Shown piece after piece: positions 34,476 to 43,322 of a DNA stretch of 64,000 bases. The stretch covers positions 434,001 through 498,000 of the forward strand of contig NZ_JAJOYR010000001.1 in NCBI RefSeq assembly GCF_021202945.1. The letters are read 5' to 3'. Both the position numbers and the translations under genes were made by a program. The notes below the pieces were generated by a model. The model saw only the letters and a list, made by a program, of their open reading frames with translations. It was not told the DNA's origin and ran no database searches. Positions within the stretch are counted from its first letter, which is position 1. Every line of letters starts with the position of its first letter. The DNA is from Stenotrophomonas sp. SY1 (GTDB taxonomy: Bacteria > Pseudomonadota > Gammaproteobacteria > Xanthomonadales > Xanthomonadaceae).

Positions 34476-34780
34476 TGGCTTGTTCCTGAAGTGTCCGGGA
34501 CGTGCCGGGAGCATAGCCCGGCGCAAGTCAGAAGCGGGCTGTCCCCGGGGGCCCGGAATCGACGCGGATTTTTTCGGGTACAGCACCATCAGCAACTCGC
34601 TGTTTCGCAAGGGAAATGCTGCACTCTTACGATCCGCTAGCATAAAAAAATACGAATGTCTTCATGTTGCTGCAATAAAAGCGAGACTTGGTTCTCAGTT
34701 TTGTCTATCCTGAGGGTGATCGTAGAGGGTGGGGGAAACGGGCGACTGTCCGTGTACCCGGATGCGAACAGGGGAAAGTG
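34476..34780. promoter_or_regulatory. Divergent upstream region of the exopolysaccharide-like operon
   Basis: No gene is seen here. An AT-rich core (about 34605-34705: TTACGATC..., AGCATAAAAAAATACG, CAATAAAAGCG) is followed by a G-rich leader (GTAGAGGGTGGGGGAAACGGG) and ACTGTCCGTGTACCCGGATG at 34745-34764, which shares TGTCCGTGT with the dyad upstream of the M16 protease gene. The AT-rich core is the likely promoter; the long leader leaves room for regulation of the downstream five-gene operon. Confidence 0.4.
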
Positions 34781-35842
34781 ATGGACGTCGTAACCAATCA
34801 ATCAACCGTGCTGGTTGTGGCCGGCTGGGTAGCGGTACTGACCCTGCTGCTTGCCTTCGTGTTGCTGACAATCATCGTGATCCTGCGAATGCGCGCGCAG
34901 CGCCGCGAGCAGCGGGATCTGCTGGCACGCCAATACTGGACGCGTGTGATAGAGCGCGAGCTGGCCGGTGAGGATGTGCAAGTCCACCACCTGCAGCGGC
35001 ACGAAGTGCCCGGTTTCATCGAAGCCTGGAACACCGCGCATGATTCCCTGCTGGAAGCCGACTCGCGGAAACTGACCATGCTTGGCCAGCGCGTGGGCCT
35101 GGAAGAAGCCGCAAAGCGGATGTTGCGCGGCAGTTACCACGACCGGGCGATGACCATCATCGCGCTGGGCCACCTGCATGATCGGCGCGTGTTCGACATG
35201 ATCGAACCGTTCCTGGCCGACCGCAGCCCGATCGTCTCGCTGTGCGCGGCGCGTGCACTGGCGCAGGTGGACCCGCCGCGCGCGATGGCGCTGTTCGTGC
35301 CGATGATCGTGGAGCGCAACGACTGGGTGCCGGGCAGCGTGGCGCGCATCCTTTCCGAGAACACCGATGGCAGCGCCGCGCGCGAGATCAGCAACGCGCT
35401 GCTGCGTGCCAATGCCGATACCACGGTCAAGCTGGTGCGCTTCCTCACCGATATCGATCCCGGCCGCGCCGGCGCGGTGATCCGGCAACTGCTCGATGGC
35501 CATGTCGATGACCACATCATCTCGGTGTGCCTGCAACTGGTGAACGACAAGCAGGACCGCGACAAGGTCGCCAGCTTCCTGACTGCTTCGCGCTGGCACG
35601 TGCGCATGCATGCGGCTGCAGCACTGGGCCGCATCGGCGAGGCGACCGACAGCCGCAAGCTGGAGCCGCTGCTGGCCGACAGCGTGTGGTGGGTGCGTTA
35701 CCGCACTGCACAGGCGCTGCTGGCGCTGACCGGCAGGAACGAAGAAGCCATGCGCGGCGTGCAGCAGCGTCAATCCGATGCCTACGGGCGCGACATCATC
35801 GACCACGTGCTGGCCGAACATGGTTTGAGGAGCATGTCATGA
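34781..35842 (+). CDS. Membrane-anchored HEAT-repeat protein, first gene of the operon
   Basis: A 353-residue protein with one N-terminal membrane helix (about residues 9-36), a basic stretch (RMRAQRREQRD), and then cytoplasmic helical repeats: GLEEAAKRMLRGSYHDRAM, DMIEPFLADRSPIVSLCAARALAQV, and ASRWHVRMHAAAALGRIGE...WWVRYRTAQALLALTG. These are HEAT/PBS-lyase-type repeats, usually protein-binding scaffolds. It could hold the glycosyltransferase complex together or sense a signal. The start is set by GGGGA before ATG 34781. Its stop overlaps the GT2 start. Confidence 0.8.
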   Translation: MDVVTNQSTVLVVAGWVAVLTLLLAFVLLTIIVILRMRAQRREQRDLLARQYWTRVIERELAGEDVQVHHLQRHEVPGFIEAWNTAHDSLLEADSRKLTMLGQRVGLEEAAKRMLRGSYHDRAMTIIALGHLHDRRVFDMIEPFLADRSPIVSLCAARALAQVDPPRAMALFVPMIVERNDWVPGSVARILSENTDGSAAREISNALLRANADTTVKLVRFLTDIDPGRAGAVIRQLLDGHVDDHIISVCLQLVNDKQDRDKVASFLTASRWHVRMHAAAALGRIGEATDSRKLEPLLADSVWWVRYRTAQALLALTGRNEEAMRGVQQRQSDAYGRDIIDHVLAEHGLRSMS

Positions 35843-37356
35843 GTACCTACTGGCAGATGCTGGTGACCTACCTGCAACAGGTGCCGTGGATCCAGTTGGC
35901 CGCATCGCTGCAGTGGGTGTTCATGGCCTACTTCGTGGCGATCAACCTGGCCTACCTGATCCTGAACTACATCTCGGCCTATCAGATCGTGCGCTACATG
36001 CGCGAATACCGGGCCAACTACCTGCCAGCGGGGCTGCGTGACTACCAGCCGCCGGTGAGCATCGTGCTGCCGGCCTACAACGAGCACAAGTCGGTGGTCA
36101 CCTCGGTGCGCTCGCTGCTGAAGACCAGCTACCCGGACTTCGAGATCGTGGTGGTCAACGATGGTTCCACCGATGGCACGCGTGAGGCGTTGATCGAGGC
36201 GTTCGGCCTGGTCAAGGTGCCCGAAGCCTACCGGGCACGCCTGCGCACCGAGCCGGTGCACGGTGTCTACGCATCGGCGCGCTATCCGCGCGTGCACATG
36301 GTGGACAAGGACAACGGTGGCAAGTCCGATGCGATCAATGCCGGCATCAACTGCGCACGCTATCCGCTGTTCTGCGTGATGGATGCCGACAGCATCCTGC
36401 AGCCGGAAAGCCTGTCGCGGGTGGTGCGTCCGTTCCTGGAAGACCGCCGCGTGGTGGCCAGCGGTGGCGTGGTACGCGTGCTCAACGGCTGCACCGTGAC
36501 CGATGGCATGCTGTCCAAGGTCGGCCTGCCCAACCGCTGGTTGCCCAGCTTCCAGCTGGTGGAATACCTGCGTGCGTTCCTGTTCGGGCGCATGGGCTGG
36601 TCGCCGATGAACGCGCTGCTGATCATTTCCGGTGCGTTCGGTGTGTTCTACAAGGAGCGCGTAGTGGCAATCGGCGGCTACCGCGTGGACACGGTCGGTG
36701 AGGACATGGATCTGGTCATGCGCCTGCACCGCAACCTGCGCGAGGAGAAGCGCGACTACCGCATCGTATTCGTGCCCGACCCGGTGTGCTGGACCGAGGC
36801 GCCGCCGGATATCGCCTCGCTGCGCAACCAGCGCGTGCGCTGGCAGCGGGGCCTGGCCGAAAGCCTGTGGACCAACATGCGCCTGATGTTCAGCCGTCGT
36901 GGCGGTGCTGCCGGCTGGATCGCGTATCCGTTCATGCTGATCTTCGAGCTGCTGGGGCCGATGATCGAAGTGGTGGGCTACATCTCGATGATCGCGTTGA
37001 CCATTGCCGGGCTGGTGTCGCTGGAGGTGTTCCTGGTCTTCCTGGCTGCAGCGGTCGGCATGGGGATCCTGTTGTCGGTCAACGCAATGCTGCTGGAGGA
37101 GTTGTCGTTCGGCCTGTTCACCCGGCCACGGCAGCAGTTGCGTCTGTTCGTGGTGGCCATCCTGGAGAACTTCGGCTATCGCCAGATGAATTCGTTCTGG
37201 CGTTTCAGCGGCACGTTGGGTTGGTTGTTCAGTAGAAAACGGCGACACAGCTGGGGACGGATCAACCGCGATGGTTCGTGGCAACACCGTCCGCAGGCGC
37301 ATCCAGGGGCCGCCAGTGTGGCCGCAAGCTTTACCGAAGGGGGGACAAAGCCATGA
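35839..37356 (+). CDS. Processive family 2 glycosyltransferase (PgaC/HasA-like)
   Basis: A 505-residue membrane GT2 with an N-terminal helix (about 24-48), then the catalytic domain with the processive signature: VVVNDGSTDG (Asp about 108), DADSILQ (182-184), GEDMDLVMRLHR and Q331-RVRW. Three or four C-terminal helices (about 355-440) form the polymer channel. This is the architecture of synthases for poly-N-acetylglucosamine, hyaluronan and related polymers. A Gly/Ser-rich tail follows. It overlaps its neighbours on both sides by four bases. The sugar cannot be read from sequence. Confidence 0.92.
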   Translation: MSTYWQMLVTYLQQVPWIQLAASLQWVFMAYFVAINLAYLILNYISAYQIVRYMREYRANYLPAGLRDYQPPVSIVLPAYNEHKSVVTSVRSLLKTSYPDFEIVVVNDGSTDGTREALIEAFGLVKVPEAYRARLRTEPVHGVYASARYPRVHMVDKDNGGKSDAINAGINCARYPLFCVMDADSILQPESLSRVVRPFLEDRRVVASGGVVRVLNGCTVTDGMLSKVGLPNRWLPSFQLVEYLRAFLFGRMGWSPMNALLIISGAFGVFYKERVVAIGGYRVDTVGEDMDLVMRLHRNLREEKRDYRIVFVPDPVCWTEAPPDIASLRNQRVRWQRGLAESLWTNMRLMFSRRGGAAGWIAYPFMLIFELLGPMIEVVGYISMIALTIAGLVSLEVFLVFLAAAVGMGILLSVNAMLLEELSFGLFTRPRQQLRLFVVAILENFGYRQMNSFWRFSGTLGWLFSRKRRHSWGRINRDGSWQHRPQAHPGAASVAASFTEGGTKP

Positions 37357-38654
37357 AGTGCACGCAGGTTTCCAGGGCAGGAAGACAACGCGGGCGCCGT
37401 ATCACCCGCCCGCTGCCGGCATGCCTGCTGCTGGCGCTGCTCGCCAGCCCGGCGCTGGTGCTGGCGCAGGAGGCAGCGCCCGATGCACTGACCGTGCAGC
37501 TGCAGCAGATCCGTGGAATGGCCACGGGCGGGCAACGCGCGCAGGCGATCGAGCGCTACAACGCGCTGCTGCTTGAACATCCCGGCAACGGTGACGTGCT
37601 GTTGGCGCGTGGCCGCGCCTACGCCTGGGATGGCCAGTACGCCGCCGCCGAAAGCGACATGCAGGCAGTACTGAGCAAAAGCCCCGACTACGCCGATGCG
37701 TGGTCGGCGCTGGGTGATATGTACCGCTGGAGCGAGCGCCCACAGCAGGCTGCCGAGGCCTACTCGCGCTGGGTGGCGCTGGCGCCGCAGGACCCCAGTG
37801 CGCACCTCGCACGCGGACGCGCATGGCGCGATGCCGGACAACTGGCCGATGCCCGTGCCGACTTCGATGCGGCAGCGGCATTGGGCGCCGATGCGGCCGA
37901 GGTATCGGCGCTGCGCGAGAGCCTGTTGCCGCGTATGGCCAACCCCGATGTTGCCGCACCGGAAGGCTATCGCTGGAGTGCCAGCGCGGGTTGGGACCAC
38001 ACCGGCTTCAGCGGTGACCGCGAAAGCTGGAACGACGCCGATCTGTCGTTGCGCCGCCATTTCAAGCGCGGTTCGCTGGCGCTGGAAATGCTGCGCGCCG
38101 ATCACTTCGGTGAAAGTGATATCGCCTGGGCACTGGATGGATACGTGCCGCTGTGGTCGCGTGCCTACGCCAACCTGCGCTACCAGCATGGTCCGTCCGA
38201 TGGCATGTTGCCGCGCCAGGCCTGGCGCGCGGAAGTGTTCCAGGGCATCGGCAGTGGTTGGGAACTGTCGGCCAGCGTGGACAACCTGCGTTTCTCCGAT
38301 AACACCGAGTTCTACGGCATCGGCATCGGCCACTACACCGGCAACTGGTACGGGCGCTACAAGATCCAGCACGTTCCAGGGGTGGGTTCGGGCAGCTGGA
38401 GCCATCGCCTGTTGCTGCGCAACTACTACAGCGGTGATGGCGACAACTACCTGGAAGTGAGCGTGGGCAACGGCCGCAGCACCGACATGGATCGCTTCGG
38501 CACGGTGGTGCGCGACAACAATGCCGCCATCGGTGTTGCCTGGAAGTACTACTTCGCGCCGAACTGGGGCTTCAAGCTGGGCGCCGGTTACGCCGACGAC
38601 GATGGCGGCTATGACGAGCAGCGTGTATCGCTGGCGTTGTATACGCGCTGGTGA
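37353..38654 (+). CDS. YaiO-type outer membrane beta-barrel with N-terminal TPRs
   Basis: A 433-residue exported protein: basic N-region and signal peptide (ACLLLALLASPALVLA, cleaved before QEAAPD), about four TPR-like helical pairs (residues 45-195, for example GNGDVLLARGRAYAWDGQYAAAE), then a C-terminal beta-barrel (about 210-433) with alternating aromatic strands ending in VSLALYTRW. The terminal aromatic residue is typical of outer membrane proteins. The TPR-plus-barrel plan is shared with PgaA and YaiO, so it should export the polymer made by the GT2 upstream. ATGA overlap with the GT2 gene. Confidence 0.88.
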   Translation: MKCTQVSRAGRQRGRRITRPLPACLLLALLASPALVLAQEAAPDALTVQLQQIRGMATGGQRAQAIERYNALLLEHPGNGDVLLARGRAYAWDGQYAAAESDMQAVLSKSPDYADAWSALGDMYRWSERPQQAAEAYSRWVALAPQDPSAHLARGRAWRDAGQLADARADFDAAAALGADAAEVSALRESLLPRMANPDVAAPEGYRWSASAGWDHTGFSGDRESWNDADLSLRRHFKRGSLALEMLRADHFGESDIAWALDGYVPLWSRAYANLRYQHGPSDGMLPRQAWRAEVFQGIGSGWELSASVDNLRFSDNTEFYGIGIGHYTGNWYGRYKIQHVPGVGSGSWSHRLLLRNYYSGDGDNYLEVSVGNGRSTDMDRFGTVVRDNNAAIGVAWKYYFAPNWGFKLGAGYADDDGGYDEQRVSLALYTRW

Positions 38655-38666
38655 TGGAGCTGCACG

Positions 38667-41048
38667 ATGAACGCGACACCCCACGACAGCGCCTACGCGC
38701 GTTTTTCCTCGGCCTTTCCCGCGTTGCTGTTGGCGCAGCTGGTGCTGGTGGCGGCGGCGGTGACCAATGGCATGGCCGGAGCAAGCTGGGACGCTAGCCA
38801 GCGCTGGGCAATTGCCGGGGTGGCGGTGCTGCAGGCGCTGGGTGTGCTGTTGCGCGCGGTGCCGGTGCTGCTGCTGCTGTCGTTGCCATTGCTGGCGATC
38901 CGGCAGCCACGCCTGCGGTTGATGGCACTGGCATTGCTGTGGTCGCTGTTCATCGTGGTCCAGTCGTTGCTGGACCAGTACTACCAGGTGGCGCATGTGC
39001 CGCTGGGTGCGGACCTGTTCGGTTACAGCGCGGCGGAAATACGCACCACGCTGGCCGATGGCGCCGCACTCAAGCCGCGCACGCTGCTGATGCTGTCTGC
39101 GCCGTTGCTGGCGTTGTGGCTGGGCCTGTGGTGGTGGGCGAGCCGCGCTGCGCCGGGGCGGCGTTGGCGCACGACGGTACTGCTGGTGGCCGGCCTGCTG
39201 TTGTGGCTGGCGCCGCTGTCGGCCGGGGCGGGCACGCTCAAGGATGACGCCGCACGCGAGCTGGCCAGCAACAAGCTGGCCTGGTTTGGCGCCGATGTGC
39301 GGCGCTGGTCCAGTCGCGGCAAATTGCCTTCCGCACCTGCCGACGCCAGCAGCAACAGTGTCGCTGCGACCGAGGCGGCGCTGGATCCCAAGTACCCGTT
39401 CCTGCGTGATGAACACACACCGGACGTGCTCGGTCCGCACTTCCGGCCAACCAGCGACGGACAGCCGCCGAACGTGGTGGTGATCGTGGTCGAAGGCCTG
39501 GGCCGCTCGTTCTCCGGGCCGCAGGCGTCGTTGGGCAGCTTCACCCCGTTCCTGGACGAGCTGGCCACGCGCAGCCTGTACTTCGACAACTTCCTGGCCA
39601 ACCAGGGCCGCACCTTCGGCGTGCTGCCCACCCTGTTTGGTTCGGCACCGTTCGCCGACGAAGGTTTCACTGCGCTGGATGAGCAGATGCCGGCGCATCC
39701 GGGCCTGTTCAGCGTGCTGGGCCAGCAGGGTTATCACAGCGCGTTCTACAACGGCACCGATACCACCTTCGACAACGAGCGCGGTTACGTGGAGTTGCAG
39801 CAGGTACGCACGCTGGTGGACATGCACAACTTCGGTGACGGCTACCAGCGCAACCCGTTCAGTGCCTGGGGTTACCCGGACAAGGAGCTGGTCTCGCGGG
39901 TGCTGGCCGACAGCGGCACCTTGCAGACGCCGTTCGTGCTGGCCGTGCAGACCATCTCGATGCATACCAGCTACCAGTTCCCGGACCAGGAGCGCTACAA
40001 GGCGCTGTTCGAGCATCGCCTGGCCGAGCTGCGCATCAGTCCGGCGCAGCTGCCGGCTTATCGCGCGAATGCCGATATCTACAGCACCATCCTCTACACC
40101 GACGCGCAGCTGCGGCGTTACTTCGACGCGGTGAAGACCACGCCGTGGTACGCCAACACCGTGTTCGTGGTGACCGGCGACCACCGTCTGCCGGAGATTC
40201 CGATGGGCGAACACGTGGAACGCTACCACGTGCCTCTGCTGATTTTCTCGCCATTGCTCAAGCAGCCCAAGCGGGTTGCCGCGGTGTCCTCACAGCTGGA
40301 TGTGACGCCGTCGTTGCTGGCGCTGCTGTCCAACACGTATGGCCTGAAGCGGCCACAGAAAACCGCGTGGCTGGGCACCGGGCTGGACATGGCCGAGAGC
40401 TTCCGCAACGTCCATCAGCTGCCGTTGAAGCAGACCAAGACCAGCGCGATGGAATACCTGGCCGACCGCTGGTGGCTGCGCGACGGCAAGTTGTACGAGT
40501 TGCAGGACGGCATGCACCTGGTGCCGGCCGCCGATGCAGCCGCGCGCGACTGGGTGGTGGGCCGCCTGCAGCGCTATCAGCAGGCCAATGCCGGCTTCAT
40601 GGAGCAGCAGGCACTGACACCGGAAGGCGTGGCGCCGACCCTGGTGGCCTACCAGGCGCCACCGCCGGCGCCGGTGGTGGCCGCAGCGCCGGTGGCACGC
40701 GGCTTGTCGATGGAGTCGGCGCAGCTGGAAGCGGGTACCGGCAACGTGCAGCTCACGGCGGTGTTCAGCAACGGTGATGCACGGACCAGCCGCGTCTTCG
40801 TGCCCCTGGCGGTGATGGCCGGCCAGGATGGGCGTGAGCTGCTGGAGGTCTACGGCACCGCCGTGCAGTTGCCGGCGCATGGCCGCCAGCAGGTGCGGTT
40901 GCAGCTCAAGCCGGCGCAGCCTGCTGATTGCGGCGGGCGCTGTTATGTCTCGGTGTTTCCTTCGGACCCTGATACCGGCAAGGCGGTCGGTCAGGGCCGC
41001 TATCGCCTGCCATTGGACGTTGCCCCCGCTGCTGGAAGCCAACCATGA
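38667..41048 (+). CDS. LtaS-like sulfatase-fold membrane enzyme (phosphoglycerol transferase type)
   Basis: A 793-residue protein with about five N-terminal membrane helices (to about residue 200) and a large periplasmic domain of the lipoteichoic acid synthase/OpgB sulfatase-fold family. Seen are VVIVVEGLGRSFSGP (metal site), NFLANQGRTFGVLPTLFGSAP with the nucleophile Thr, and VVTGDHRLPE (metal ligands). A C-terminal beta domain of about 150 residues (from about 650) may bind carbohydrate. It should transfer phosphoglycerol or a similar group to a periplasmic acceptor, plausibly the polymer of this operon. It lies 12 bases after the barrel gene. Confidence 0.87.
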   Translation: MNATPHDSAYARFSSAFPALLLAQLVLVAAAVTNGMAGASWDASQRWAIAGVAVLQALGVLLRAVPVLLLLSLPLLAIRQPRLRLMALALLWSLFIVVQSLLDQYYQVAHVPLGADLFGYSAAEIRTTLADGAALKPRTLLMLSAPLLALWLGLWWWASRAAPGRRWRTTVLLVAGLLLWLAPLSAGAGTLKDDAARELASNKLAWFGADVRRWSSRGKLPSAPADASSNSVAATEAALDPKYPFLRDEHTPDVLGPHFRPTSDGQPPNVVVIVVEGLGRSFSGPQASLGSFTPFLDELATRSLYFDNFLANQGRTFGVLPTLFGSAPFADEGFTALDEQMPAHPGLFSVLGQQGYHSAFYNGTDTTFDNERGYVELQQVRTLVDMHNFGDGYQRNPFSAWGYPDKELVSRVLADSGTLQTPFVLAVQTISMHTSYQFPDQERYKALFEHRLAELRISPAQLPAYRANADIYSTILYTDAQLRRYFDAVKTTPWYANTVFVVTGDHRLPEIPMGEHVERYHVPLLIFSPLLKQPKRVAAVSSQLDVTPSLLALLSNTYGLKRPQKTAWLGTGLDMAESFRNVHQLPLKQTKTSAMEYLADRWWLRDGKLYELQDGMHLVPAADAAARDWVVGRLQRYQQANAGFMEQQALTPEGVAPTLVAYQAPPPAPVVAAAPVARGLSMESAQLEAGTGNVQLTAVFSNGDARTSRVFVPLAVMAGQDGRELLEVYGTAVQLPAHGRQQVRLQLKPAQPADCGGRCYVSVFPSDPDTGKAVGQGRYRLPLDVAPAAGSQP

Positions 41049-41974
41049 AGCTGTTTGCCCCGTTGCTGTTGTCCCTGTCGTGCCTGTTGCCGTTCACCAG
41101 TAAGGCCGCCAGCCGCGCGTTCTGGACCTGGGAGGCGGAGTCCTACGCGATGATCGAGGACCCCGCCGTGGCCACCGAAGCGATGGCCTATCTCAAGACC
41201 CAGCGCATCGACACGCTGTATCTGTACGCAGACGAGTTCAAGGGCCGCAACCTGATCGTGGAGCAGCCGCAGCTGTACCAGGCCTTCATCGAACGCATGC
41301 ACGCGCAGGACATGAAGGTCTACGCGCTGCTGGGTTCGGCCTATCTCAATACCGAAAACTACGTGCTGCCGGCCTACCGCAAGCAGGCCGAAGCGATGTT
41401 CCGGCGGGTGGTCGAATACAACGCCTCGGTACCGGCAGCCGCGCGCTTTGATGGCGCCAACCTGGACATCGAGCCGCACATCCTGGACGAGTGGAATGAC
41501 GACACGCGGCTACGGTTGCTGACCGGCTTCCTGGACATGAGCGATGCGGTGATGCGGATCAAGCGCGAGCACGGCGCGACCCTGGCGGTCGGTCCGGCGA
41601 TCCCGTTCTGGCTCGACGGCATCGAGCTGGAGTGGAAGGGCAAGCTGCGCCCGGTCAGCGAGCACAGCATCGATGTGTACGACTACGTGGCACTGATGGA
41701 CTACCGCGACAAGGCCGAGGGCAGCGACAGCATCCTTTCGCACGCGGCCAGCGAGATCGCCTACGCCAACAAGGTGGGCAAGAAGGTGGTGATCGGGCTG
41801 GAGGTGTCTTCCAACGACATCAACAAGGTCACTTTCTACGAAGAGGGCCCGAAGGTGTTCGAGCAGGAAGCGGCCAAGGTCGAGCGCGCGCTGGGCGGCG
41901 AGCCGTCGTTTGCCGGTTTCGCCATTCACCATTACCGCGCCTGGCGGCGCTGGGCCGAGCAGGACTGGGACTGA
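41045..41974 (+). CDS. Exported TIM-barrel glycoside-hydrolase-like protein
   Basis: A 309-residue protein with a signal peptide (MKLFAPLLLSLSCLLPFTSKA) and a TIM-barrel-like body: AFWTWEAESYAM, QRIDTLYLYADEF, KVYALLGSAYL, the acidic motif FDGANLDIEPH (DxxxDxE, likely catalytic Glu), VYDYVALMDYRDKAEG, KVVIGLEVSS and a terminal FAIHHYRAW. The pattern recalls chitinase-type (GH18) and related barrels in which the Glu after the DxxxD is the acid. It probably cleaves or trims the operon's polymer, as PgaB does. ATGA overlap with the LtaS-like gene. Specificity unknown. Confidence 0.82.
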   Translation: MKLFAPLLLSLSCLLPFTSKAASRAFWTWEAESYAMIEDPAVATEAMAYLKTQRIDTLYLYADEFKGRNLIVEQPQLYQAFIERMHAQDMKVYALLGSAYLNTENYVLPAYRKQAEAMFRRVVEYNASVPAAARFDGANLDIEPHILDEWNDDTRLRLLTGFLDMSDAVMRIKREHGATLAVGPAIPFWLDGIELEWKGKLRPVSEHSIDVYDYVALMDYRDKAEGSDSILSHAASEIAYANKVGKKVVIGLEVSSNDINKVTFYEEGPKVFEQEAAKVERALGGEPSFAGFAIHHYRAWRRWAEQDWD

Positions 41975-41989
41975 CCGGCGCATGCCGCT

Positions 41990-42150
41990 GGAGCGGAGCC
42001 GCGCTCCGCTGTGGCGTTGCCGGGGATGGCACCTGCCGAGCATGGCTCGGCACTGCCGGCCCCGGCCGCACGGGTAGAGCAGACCCATGCTCCGCTGCGG
42101 CGTTGCCGGAGATGGCTCCTGCCGAGCATGGCCCGGCGCTACCGGCCTTC
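41990..42150. repeat. GTAG-type (SMAG-like) REP hairpins and a 57-bp duplication
   Basis: Two similar ~57-bp blocks (GCTCCGCTG[T/C]GGCGTTGCCGG..ATGGC..CTGCCGAGCATGG) start at 42003 and 42090. Each ends in a hairpin TGCCGAGC-ATG-GCTCGGCA (42034-42052) or its variant (42120-42138); the second is followed by CTACC, i.e. GGTAG on the minus strand. A plus-strand GTAG with stem GAGCA/TGCTC lies at 42074-42092. These resemble Stenotrophomonas GTAG (SMAG) elements in an inverted arrangement. Confidence 0.75.
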
Positions 42151-42173
42151 CGGCCCGCTTACAATGCGCGGCT

Positions 42174-42605
42174 ATGGCAACCGGCGTGATTGAAATCTCC
42201 GAGCAGCTGGCGATACCGGAAACGGAGATCGTCGAACGCTTCGTGCGCGCCAGTGGCGCCGGCGGGCAGAACGTCAACAAGGTTTCCACCGCCGTCGAGC
42301 TGCGTTTTGACGTGGCCAACTCGCCGTCCTTGCCTGAACCGCTGCGCCTTCGCCTGCTGGCCCGGCGCGACCGGCGCATGACCAGCGAAGGCGTGCTGGT
42401 GATCGATGCACAGCGCTTCCGCACGCAGGACCGCAACCGCCAGGATGCGCGCGACCGTCTGGTCGCCTTCATCCAGGCCGGGCTGGCGGTGCCCAAGCCG
42501 CGTGTGGCGACCAAGCCCAGCTACGGCTCCAAGCTGCGCCGGCTGGATCAGAAAAAGGAACGCGCGCAGGTCAAGCGCGGCCGTTCAACACGCAACTGGG
42601 AGTAG
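42174..42605 (+). CDS. arfB: ArfB, alternative ribosome-rescue factor (peptidyl-tRNA hydrolase)
   Basis: A 143-residue ICT1/YaeJ-type protein that frees ribosomes stalled without a stop codon. The catalytic GGQ lies in RASGAGGQNVNKVSTAVELRF (about residue 40), and a Lys/Arg-rich C-terminal tail (KLRRLDQKKERAQVKRGRS) inserts into the empty mRNA channel. No codon-recognition domain is present, unlike RF1/RF2. The start at 42174 fits family length. Confidence 0.95.
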   Translation: MATGVIEISEQLAIPETEIVERFVRASGAGGQNVNKVSTAVELRFDVANSPSLPEPLRLRLLARRDRRMTSEGVLVIDAQRFRTQDRNRQDARDRLVAFIQAGLAVPKPRVATKPSYGSKLRRLDQKKERAQVKRGRSTRNWE

Positions 42606-42608
42606 TGT

Positions 42609-43211
42609 TTGAGTAATCCGAACCCAACGATTCCTGTCATTCCGCCGAGCATGCCGCAGGTCCGGGGCGGCGCGTTCACGCGCTGGCTGGGCCGCAGCAT
42701 CCTGCGTCTGGGCGGCTGGCACATTCGTGGGCCGATTCCCGACCTGGCCAAGGCGGTGGTGATCGCCGCGCCGCATTCGTCCAACTGGGATGGGTTGTGG
42801 GGCCTGGCGGCAAAGATGGCACTGGGCCTGGAAGCGCGCATCCTGGGCAAGGACAAGCTGTTCTGGTGGCCGCTGAGCACCGTGCTGCGCCGGCTCGGGG
42901 TGGTGCCGCTGGACCGCAGCTCGCCGCAGGGCACCGTGGGCCAGGCGGTGGAGATGATCCGCACCAGCGAGCGGGTCTGGTACGCGCTGGCGCCGGAAGG
43001 CACGCGCAAGCCGGTCAAGGAATGGAAAGGCGGCTTCCTGAAGATCGCGCGGATGGCCGAGGTGCCGGTGATTCCGGCGTACTTCCACTATCCGGATCGG
43101 GTGATCGGCTTTGGCCCGCCCTTCCACACCAGCGGTGACGATGCCGCCGACATGGCCGCCATCCGCCAGTGGTACCGGCAGTGGATGGGCCGCAACCGCG
43201 GCACCGGCTGA
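42609..43211 (+). CDS. 1-acyl-glycerol-3-phosphate acyltransferase family (PlsC-like) protein
   Basis: A 200-residue acyltransferase-like protein with the HxxxxD motif in APHSSNWDGLW and the acceptor motif LAPEGTRKPVKEWKGGFLKIA. LFWWPLSTVLRRLGVVPLDRSS lies between them. It is shorter than PlsC and lacks a clear N-terminal membrane helix, as in a subgroup of soluble or peripheral members. The frame begins with TTG at 42609, four bases after the arfB stop; the first ATG is at 42651. Its acyl acceptor is unknown. Confidence 0.85.
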   Translation: MSNPNPTIPVIPPSMPQVRGGAFTRWLGRSILRLGGWHIRGPIPDLAKAVVIAAPHSSNWDGLWGLAAKMALGLEARILGKDKLFWWPLSTVLRRLGVVPLDRSSPQGTVGQAVEMIRTSERVWYALAPEGTRKPVKEWKGGFLKIARMAEVPVIPAYFHYPDRVIGFGPPFHTSGDDAADMAAIRQWYRQWMGRNRGTG

Positions 43212-43322
43212 ACCGCTGCGGCAATGGCTGCGCGGTCATGCGCCAATATCGGCACATGCCGCAGATCGGCGAACGGAGTAGGGTTGCGAATCGATCCACG
43301 CCTGTTCCCAAGGAGCCGTTTC

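Noticed and set aside
34705..34780. Possible riboswitch in the G-rich leader before the HEAT gene
   Set aside because: The leader has some pairing potential but no recognisable riboswitch core; only a covariance-model search could settle it.
37176..40229. A 1017-codon open frame antisense to the GT2/barrel/LtaS-like genes
   Set aside because: It is His/Arg/Gln-rich with no family motif and lies opposite three genes with clear domains; such frames arise from high-GC codon bias.
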